A stretch of DNA of 35,403 nt from an uncultured Bradyrhizobium sp. (GTDB lineage: Bacteria; Pseudomonadota; Alphaproteobacteria; Rhizobiales; Xanthobacteraceae): positions 1 through 35,403 of the forward strand of contig NZ_CAKZHY010000006.1 of NCBI RefSeq assembly GCF_936928535.1, written 5' to 3'. The notes under the pieces are model-generated. The model searched no databases. It had not been told where the DNA came from and saw only the letters and a list, made by a program, of their open reading frames with translations. Positions 30,051 through 35,403 of the stretch are shown here, one piece after another. Made by a program: the position numbers and the translations under genes. The first letter of the stretch is position 1. Every line of letters starts with the position of its first letter.

Positions 30051-33000
30051 TTATTCAGCCGCTTCAGCAAGCGGAATTGCGTGCTGGTCATCGCTCCCAT
30101 GCTGCGGCGCGGCAGGTTGTTCCGGCGTCCCGGCCTCGTCCAGGCTCTTTCTGAACCACAGGGCATAGAGGCCCGGCAGGTACAGCAATGTCAGGAAGGT
30201 CGCGACGAACAGTCCGCCCATGATGGTGATCGCCATCGGGCCCCAGAACGCCGAGCGCGACAGCGGTATCATGGCGAGGATGGCGGCGAGCGCCGTCAGC
30301 ACCACCGGACGGGCGCGGCGGACCGTCGCCTCCACGATCGCCTCCCGGCGGGTCAAGCCATGAGAAACATCGGTCTCGATCTGGTCGACCAGGATGACCG
30401 TGTTGCGCATGATCATGCCGGCGAGCGCGATCAGGCCGAGCAGCGCCACGAAGCCGAACGGGGCGTTGGCGACGTTGAGGCCGAAGGAGGCGCCAACGAT
30501 GCCGAGCGGCGCGGTCAGGAACACCAGGAAGAGGCGCGAGAAGCTCTGCAGCTGGATCATCAGCAGCGTCAACATCACCATGACCATCACCGGGAAGAGG
30601 ATGAAGATCGAGGCATTGCCCTTGGCGGATTCCTCGAACGCGCCACCCGGCTCGATCCGGTAGGCCGGCTCGAGATTGTCCTGAATCGCCTTCAACTTCG
30701 GCGAGATCTGGTTGGTGACGTCAGGGGCCTGCACGCCGTCGACGACGTCGGAGCGCACCGTGATCGCCATGTCGCGGTTGCGCCGCCACATGATCGGCTC
30801 CTCGTGGGCGTATTCGATCTTGGCGATCTGCTGCAGCGGCACGGCCACGCCGTTCTTCGAGGTGATGGTGAGATCGCCGACGCCGCCGAGGTCGAGACGT
30901 TCGGACGGGATCGCACGGGCGACCACGCCGACCTTCTCGATTCCGTCACGCACGGTCGTGACCTGCGCGCCGGAGATCAGCATCGACAGCGCCTGCGAGA
31001 CGTCCTGCGGGGTCAGGCCCATGGCGCGGGCGCGGTCCTGGTCAACGACGAGCTTGAGGTAGGGCGACTGCTCGTTCCAGTCGAGCTGGACGTCCTTGAC
31101 GTTCTTGTTCTCGCGCATGACGTCGCGAACCTGATAGGCGATCTCGCGCACCTTGTTCGCGTCAGGCCCGATCACGCGGAACTGCACGGGGAAGCCGACA
31201 GGCGGACCGAAATTGAACCGGTCGACGCGCACGCGCGCCTCCGTCAGCATGCCATCGGCAACCGCACCCTCGATCTTGGCCTTGACCCGTTCGCGCGCCT
31301 CGACGCCCTTGGCGACGATGACGATCTCGGCGAAGGATTCGTTCGGAAGCTGAGGGTTGAGGCCGAGCCAGAAGCGCGGCGACCCCTGGCCGACATAGGA
31401 CGTGTAGGTCTCGATATCCTTGTCGTCCTTCAGCAGCGTTTCGGCCTTCTTCACCGCCTTCTCGGTGACGTTGAAAGCGGTACCCTCGGGCAGGCGCAAC
31501 TGCAGGAATAGCTCGGGCCGCTCCGACAGCGGGAAGAACTGCTGCTGGACATGGCCGAAGCCGACGATGGAGGCGATGAACACGCCGACGGTCGCGACCA
31601 CTACGGTGATGCGATGATTGACGCACCATTGCACGATGGCGCGCAAGCCGCGGTACATGCGGGTCTCGTAGACCGCATGCGGATCGTGGTTGGCATGTAC
31701 CTTGATGTTCGGCAGCAGCTTGACGCCGATATAGGGCGTGAAGATCACCGCCACGAACCAGGACGCGACCAGCGCGATCGCCACGATCCAGAAGATGCTG
31801 CCGGCGTATTCGCCGACCGCCGAATTGGCGAAGCCGATGGGGAGGAAGCCAGCGGCCGTGACCAGCGTTCCCGTGAGCATCGGAAACGCAGTTGATTCCC
31901 AGGCAAAGGACGCCGCACGCATGCGATCCCAGCCCTGCTCCATCTTCACCACCATCATCTCGACTGCGATGATGGCGTCGTCGACGAGCAGGCCGAGCGC
32001 GATGATCAGTGCGCCGAGCGTAATACGGTGCAGGTCGAGCGACATCGAATTCATGACGATGAATACGATGCCGAGGACCAGGGGCACGGACAGCGCGACC
32101 ACGATGCCGGTGCGCCAGCCCAGCGCCAGGAACGAGACGAACAGCACGATGACGAGCGCTTCCATGAAGGAATGCACGAACTCGCCGACGGCGTGCTCGA
32201 CCACCTTGGGCTGGTCGGCGATCAGCGAGACGTTCACGCCTTGCGGCACCGCCTTCATGAATTCCGCGGTCGCCTTCTCGACCTCCTTGCCGAGCTCGAG
32301 GATGTTGGCGCCCTTGGCGGTGACGACGCCGATGCCGATCGCGGGCTTGCCTTCCTGGCGGACGACGAAGCTCGGCGGATCGACATAGCCGTGGGTGACG
32401 GTGGCGATGTCGCCGAGGCGGAACACGCGGCCGTTGCTCTCGACCGGGGTCTCGGCCACGGCCTTGGCACCATCCAGCGCACCGGTGACGCGCAGCGGCA
32501 CACGCTGCGACGAGGTCTCGACCGTACCGGCCGGCGTCACATTGTTCTGCTTGGCGAGCGAATCGAACAGCGCCTGCGGCGTGATGCCGAGCGTGGCGAG
32601 CTTGGCATGCGAAAACTCGACGTAAATGCGCTCATCCTGGTTGCCGTACATGTCGACCTTGGTCACACCGGGCACCTTGAGGAGGCGCTGGCGGAAACCT
32701 TCGGCAACCTTCTTGAGCTGGGCGTAATCGGCGCCGTCGCCGGTCATCATGTAGAGGATGGAATCGACGTCGGAGAACTCGTCATTGACGACGGGTCCGA
32801 GAATCCCCGCGGGCAGCTGGCCCTGCACGTCGACCAGCTTCTTGCGCAGCAGATAAAACAGGTACGGCACGTCCTTGGGCGGCGTGGAATCACGGAAGGT
32901 GACCTGAAGCGCGGTGAAGCCGGGCTTGGAATAGGTCTGCACCTTCTCGAAATAAGGCAGCTCCTGGATCTTCTTCTCGATGGGATCGGCGACTTGGGCC

Positions 33001-33188
33001 TGCATCTCCTGCGCGGTCGCACCCGGCCACAGCACGGAGACGTTGACGACCTTCACCGTGAAGAACGGATCCTCGGCGCGGCCAAGCTTCTGATAGGAGA
33101 AGAAGCCGGCGACGCCGAGCACGAGCATCAGGAACAGGACCAGCGTCGGATGGCTGACGGCCCAGGCCGAAAGATTGAAGCGCTTCAT
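30051..33188 (-). CDS. Efflux RND transporter permease
   Basis: A 1045-aa inner-membrane proton-driven pump of the AcrB/HAE-1 superfamily. The start MKRFNLSAWAVSHPTLVLFLMLVLG is the first membrane segment. Two large periplasmic loops follow, and the second half repeats the plan. The proton-relay pair Asp403-Asp404 is in GLLVDDAIIAVEMM. The segment that carries AcrB Lys940 reads MRNTVILVDQ, with Arg in place of Lys, typical of a distinct branch (the VexK/MexK-like group). ATG at 33188 has GGAGAG five bases upstream. The gene is separated from its membrane-fusion partner by 278 bases holding a palindromic element. The outer-membrane channel is not encoded here, so a shared TolC-like protein is expected. 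Confidence 0.95.
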   Translation of the reverse strand: MKRFNLSAWAVSHPTLVLFLMLVLGVAGFFSYQKLGRAEDPFFTVKVVNVSVLWPGATAQEMQAQVADPIEKKIQELPYFEKVQTYSKPGFTALQVTFRDSTPPKDVPYLFYLLRKKLVDVQGQLPAGILGPVVNDEFSDVDSILYMMTGDGADYAQLKKVAEGFRQRLLKVPGVTKVDMYGNQDERIYVEFSHAKLATLGITPQALFDSLAKQNNVTPAGTVETSSQRVPLRVTGALDGAKAVAETPVESNGRVFRLGDIATVTHGYVDPPSFVVRQEGKPAIGIGVVTAKGANILELGKEVEKATAEFMKAVPQGVNVSLIADQPKVVEHAVGEFVHSFMEALVIVLFVSFLALGWRTGIVVALSVPLVLGIVFIVMNSMSLDLHRITLGALIIALGLLVDDAIIAVEMMVVKMEQGWDRMRAASFAWESTAFPMLTGTLVTAAGFLPIGFANSAVGEYAGSIFWIVAIALVASWFVAVIFTPYIGVKLLPNIKVHANHDPHAVYETRMYRGLRAIVQWCVNHRITVVVATVGVFIASIVGFGHVQQQFFPLSERPELFLQLRLPEGTAFNVTEKAVKKAETLLKDDKDIETYTSYVGQGSPRFWLGLNPQLPNESFAEIVIVAKGVEARERVKAKIEGAVADGMLTEARVRVDRFNFGPPVGFPVQFRVIGPDANKVREIAYQVRDVMRENKNVKDVQLDWNEQSPYLKLVVDQDRARAMGLTPQDVSQALSMLISGAQVTTVRDGIEKVGVVARAIPSERLDLGGVGDLTITSKNGVAVPLQQIAKIEYAHEEPIMWRRNRDMAITVRSDVVDGVQAPDVTNQISPKLKAIQDNLEPAYRIEPGGAFEESAKGNASIFILFPVMVMVMLTLLMIQLQSFSRLFLVFLTAPLGIVGASFGLNVANAPFGFVALLGLIALAGMIMRNTVILVDQIETDVSHGLTRREAIVEATVRRARPVVLTALAAILAMIPLSRSAFWGPMAITIMGGLFVATFLTLLYLPGLYALWFRKSLDEAGTPEQPAAPQHGSDDQHAIPLAEAAE

Positions 33189-33368
33189 CGCACTCTCCGG
33201 AAAAAACGATCCAATTGCCACGAGCGACAGCCGCTCTGTTCAAACCGTCGTCGCGAGGCAGCGAAGCAATCCAGGGGGCTGGGCAGGTTCTGGATCGCTT
33301 CGCCGCTTCAGCCTTTGCGTAGGGGCAAAGGCAGAAGCTCACCTCACACGACGTAACTCGACTTTCTT

Positions 33369-33462
33369 GTCATTCCGGGATGGTCCGAGGACCAGACCCG
33401 GAATCTCGAGATTTTCAGGCGCGCGCACCATAGTTCGATGCTGCGCATCGCCCCGGAATGAC
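33369..33462. repeat. GTCATTCCGGG-bounded palindromic element, copy 5 (within efflux operon)
   Basis: It runs GTCATTCCGGGATGGTCC to GCCCCGGAATGAC, with CCCGGAATCTCGAGATT inside. Its right arm is nearly identical to the inverted left arm of copy 2. It starts four bases from the stop codon of the membrane-fusion gene, between two co-directional operon genes. Confidence 0.88.
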
Positions 33463-33466
33463 TGGA

Positions 33467-34573
33467 CTAGAAGGACAGTGACGACACGACCCGCACCTTC
33501 TGGCTGGGATCGAGCTTCTGCACGCCAAGGGCAACGATCTTCGCGCCCTCTTCCACTCCGCCTGTGATGACGACGTCGTTGCTGTCGTAGGACTTCACCG
33601 CGACAGGCTTGAGCGTGACCGCGCCGTTGTCGTCGACGACGAAGAAGGATGGCTTGCCGCCTTCGTTGAACAGCGCCGACAGCGGCAGTCGCGCCACGCG
33701 CTCGGTGGCGGCGTCCGACAGTGTCAGCGTCGCGGTCATGCCGAGCGCGACCTTATCGTCGGCCTCGGGCAGCGAGAATTTTGCCAGATAGGTGCGCGTA
33801 GCCGGATCCGCGGTCGGCGCGATCTCACGCAGCTTCGCGACGTACTTCTTGTCCGGCTCCGACCAAAGAGTGACGCTGGCGACGCCCGACTTGGCGCGTC
33901 CAACCAGCGTCTCAGGGATCGCGACGACCGCTTCCTTTTCGGCAAAGCGGGCGACACGGATCGAAGCCTGGCCCGCGGCGACCACCTGGCCGGGCTCGAT
34001 CAGCGTTGCGGTGACGACGCCACGGGCGTCGGCGTTGAGCGTCGCGTAGGAAAGGGAATTCTTGGTCAGCTCGACCGAGCGGATTGCACGGTCAAGGCGC
34101 GCACGAGCTTCGTCAGCGGCGGCGCGGCTGGAATCCATCGCAGCGTCCGTGGTCCAGCCCTTGGCCTTGAGATCCTTGGCGCGCTGCTCGGCCGCGGCGG
34201 CCTGCGCCAGCACACCGGTCGCGGCCGTCTGCTCGGCTTCGGCCTGCTCGGCCTGGAGCTTCAAATCGACCTCGTCGAGGGTCGCGAGCGCCTGGCCGAT
34301 CTCGACGGTCTGGCCGACCTCCACCAGGCGTTTGGCAACCTTGCCGGCAACGCGGAAGCCGAGGTCGCTCTCGATGCGGGGCCTGATAGTGCCGACGAAG
34401 CTGCGCTCGGGGGTTTCGGCATCATAGTGGGCGGTCGCGACCAAAACCGGCCGCGGCGGCTCGGCCTTTTGCGCCACGGAATCGTTGCAGCCGGCCAGCG
34501 CCGCGGCCATCAGGGCCAGCGATACACCCGCCAAGAGCCTGGAATAGCTGGACAAAACGGACTGAACGAACAT
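33467..34573 (-). CDS. Efflux RND periplasmic adaptor (membrane fusion lipoprotein)
   Basis: A 368-aa HlyD/AcrA-type adaptor that links the RND pump to an outer-membrane channel. It has a lipoprotein signal, with the lipobox LAGC putting the lipidated Cys at residue 29. The biotinyl-lipoyl-like halves lie at about 60-100 (RIESDLGFRVAGKVAKRLVE) and 170-200 (YATLNADARGVVTATLIEPG). They flank a coiled-coil hairpin rich in Ala, Gln and Glu (about 100-165). The beta-barrel and membrane-proximal domains follow (ATRTYLAKFSLPEADDKVALGM). The ATG at 34573 has AGGAG nine bases upstream, and an earlier ATG at 34591 is less likely. It is the first gene of the efflux operon, and its promoter region shows a dyad fitting TetR control. 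Confidence 0.95.
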   Translation of the reverse strand: MFVQSVLSSYSRLLAGVSLALMAAALAGCNDSVAQKAEPPRPVLVATAHYDAETPERSFVGTIRPRIESDLGFRVAGKVAKRLVEVGQTVEIGQALATLDEVDLKLQAEQAEAEQTAATGVLAQAAAAEQRAKDLKAKGWTTDAAMDSSRAAADEARARLDRAIRSVELTKNSLSYATLNADARGVVTATLIEPGQVVAAGQASIRVARFAEKEAVVAIPETLVGRAKSGVASVTLWSEPDKKYVAKLREIAPTADPATRTYLAKFSLPEADDKVALGMTATLTLSDAATERVARLPLSALFNEGGKPSFFVVDDNGAVTLKPVAVKSYDSNDVVITGGVEEGAKIVALGVQKLDPSQKVRVVSSLSF

Positions 34574-34610
34574 CGGAGGACACTCCTGCATCTCTGTTGA
34601 GAGGAATGTC

Positions 34611-34650
34611 GACTAATCACTGATGAAAGTCAATAATCGTCAGTTATCAG
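34611..34650 (-). promoter_or_regulatory. Efflux operon promoter with TetR-like dyad
   Basis: TAATCACTGA (34614-34623) and TCAGTTATCA (34640-34649) form an inverted repeat with 8 of 10 pairs and a 16-base spacer. A TTGACT hexamer on the minus strand (34628-34633) fits a -35 element between the arms, with GACATT at 17 bases spacing as a weak -10. The position, 40-75 bases before the adaptor start, and the TetR gene in the operon make this the natural operator. Confidence 0.5.
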
Positions 34651-34710
34651 GAAAGCGTGATCGTTAAGGGGTGGTAAGGAGGGATTGGCCGGATCTCTGT
34701 TCTCCTGGTA

Positions 34711-34726
34711 TGGTTACATGTAACCA
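34711..34726. promoter_or_regulatory. Perfect 16-bp palindrome upstream of the toxin-antitoxin pair
   Basis: TGGTTACATGTAACCA is a perfect palindrome 13 bases before the antitoxin GTG start. Antitoxins of the MazE type bind such dyads at their own promoter, so it is the likely autoregulatory operator. Confidence 0.7.
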
Positions 34727-34738
34727 ACGGAGTCACCT

Positions 34739-34963
34739 GTGTCGTCCCCTTCTGACCCCAAGTCGTCGCGCGCGAAGGTCCGGGAGCATCGCGAGCGGCT
34801 CCGTGCGCAGGGACTCCGTCCGATCCAAATCTGGGTTCCTGACGTGCGTACAGCGTCCTTCAAGGCGGAAGCCCATCGCCAGTCACTGGCGGTCGCCTCG
34901 AGCACTCAGGAATATGACGATCAGGCTTTCATCGATTCCGTTTCCATTTTGAACGACGAATGA
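34739..34963 (+). CDS. MazE-like antitoxin (DUF3018 type)
   Basis: A 74-aa antitoxin of the MazE-like family found beside MazF toxins in alphaproteobacteria. The marks are SSRAKVREHRERLRAQGLRP followed by IQIWVPDVRTASFKAEAHRQS, a small ribbon-helix-helix-like DNA-binding part, then an acidic tail (TQEYDDQAFIDSVSILNDE) that should neutralise the toxin. The start is GTG at 34739 with GGAG eight bases upstream. Its stop codon overlaps the toxin start in ATGA, the usual coupling. A perfect palindrome lies just upstream. It is divergent from the efflux operon. Confidence 0.92.
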   Translation: MSSPSDPKSSRAKVREHRERLRAQGLRPIQIWVPDVRTASFKAEAHRQSLAVASSTQEYDDQAFIDSVSILNDE

Positions 34964-35313
34964 AGCGCGGCGAGATCTGGACACTCGCCGGCGGCAAAGA
35001 CTACGCGGGAAAGCCGCGTCCTGTGGTCATCGTTCAGGATGACGGCTTCGACACCGCGAACTCAGTCACAGTTTGTGCCTTCACGACCAACGAGATCGAA
35101 GCACCTCTGTTTCGCCTGCTGGTCGACCAGACGGAACGCAACGGCCTGCGGGTGCCCTCCCGCCTGATGGTCGACAAAATCAGCACTGTGCCTAGGTCGA
35201 AGATCGGAAAGCTCGTCGGCCGGCTTGATGATGAGGATCTCTTGCGGCTCAACCGCGCGATGCTCGTCTTTCTCGGATTGGCTGGCGCGCAGAGAAACGC
35301 CGCCGCGGACTAA
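34960..35313 (+). CDS. MazF/PemK-type mRNA interferase toxin
   Basis: A 117-aa toxin of the PemK/MazF family that would cut mRNA at short sequences and stop growth when antitoxin is lost. The family start MKRGEIWTLAGGKDYAGKPRPVVIVQDDGFD holds the catalytic Arg in RPVVIVQ. SVTVCAFTTNEIEAPLFRLLV and PSRLMVDKISTVPRSKIGK, with the conserved Ser/Thr and Lys, follow. The ATG overlaps the antitoxin stop by four bases (ATGA), which indicates translational coupling. The cut site cannot be read from the sequence. A strong hairpin follows at 35324. Confidence 0.94.
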   Translation: MKRGEIWTLAGGKDYAGKPRPVVIVQDDGFDTANSVTVCAFTTNEIEAPLFRLLVDQTERNGLRVPSRLMVDKISTVPRSKIGKLVGRLDDEDLLRLNRAMLVFLGLAGAQRNAAAD

Positions 35314-35323
35314 ATTATCCGAT

Positions 35324-35356
35324 AGCCCGGTTGGAGCGCCCGCTCCACCCGGGCTT
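35324..35356 (+). terminator. Hairpin behind the toxin gene
   Basis: AGCCCGGTTGGAGCG pairs with CGCTCCACCCGGGCT with one G-U or mismatch. The tail is TTCTG, so the T run is short and termination may be weak or bidirectional. Confidence 0.6.
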
Positions 35357-35372
35357 CTGTAACGGGCCTTGG

Positions 35373-35403
35373 TTAGTCAATCCCTTTTTGCGTGATCCAC
35401 TCG
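35373..35403 (-). CDS. Possible C-terminal end of a gene running in from the right
   Basis: On the minus strand an open frame enters at the window edge and ends at TAA (35373-35375), reading EWITQKGID at its C-terminus. The short hydrophilic tail, stop codon and convergent terminator hairpin behind it fit a real gene end, but only ten codons are visible and no family can be named. Confidence 0.35.
   Translation of the reverse strand, partial: EWITQKGID

Overview
The window is chromosomal DNA from a high-GC alphaproteobacterium, most likely Bradyrhizobium or a close relative in the Nitrobacteraceae. The grounds are GC-rich coding with strong codon bias, a phasin, Omp25-like outer-membrane barrels, a PdhS/DivJ/PleC-type histidine kinase, a tRNA-His with A73 and no encoded G-1, and many intergenic palindromic repeats.

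Left end (about 1-4180): a less GC-rich accessory segment abuts the 3' end of tRNA-His. It has a large tyrosine recombinase pointing away from the tRNA. Next comes a 471-aa protein that lacks an obvious name but carries the A, B and C palm motifs of the single-subunit polymerase superfamily (Pol I / T7 RNA polymerase type). Beyond it lie an AT-rich dyad island and a small hypothetical gene. This looks like one end of an integrated element whose other end is outside the window, and it is the best candidate for an undescribed system here.

Middle (4180-19.5 kb): tRNA-His, a phasin behind a 19-bp TGC-type palindrome, a very large PAS-rich histidine kinase of the CtrA control pathway, an aromatic-ring FAD monooxygenase, a thiolase, serC-serA, small conserved proteins, a GNAT-GST pair and two outer-membrane barrel proteins. 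One barrel gene has a perfect TTAA-N7-TTAAC CtrA-type box upstream, and the kinase gene has a near match.

Right (19.5-30 kb): an MFS exporter of the fosmidomycin-resistance type, then a same-strand fatty-acid cluster. In transcription order this is fadE-like acyl-CoA dehydrogenase, thiolase, FadB/FadJ-like multifunctional enzyme, a CarF/PEDS1-type (plasmalogen) desaturase homologue and a YciA-like acyl-CoA thioesterase. The first three genes are translationally coupled. A flavin-reductase-like protein lies beyond the fadE end.

Right end (29.4-35.4 kb): a tripartite-efflux operon (membrane fusion lipoprotein, RND permease, TetR regulator) with a dyad over its promoter, then a divergent MazE-like/MazF toxin-antitoxin pair with a perfect 16-bp operator-like palindrome. 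The start of the antitoxin (GTG) and the ATGA overlap with the toxin are clear.

Five copies of a palindromic element bounded by GTCATTCCGGG and CCCGGAATGAC, and several copies of a second CTCTCCCC/GGGGAGAG family, occupy the intergenic spaces. One copy sits inside the efflux operon.
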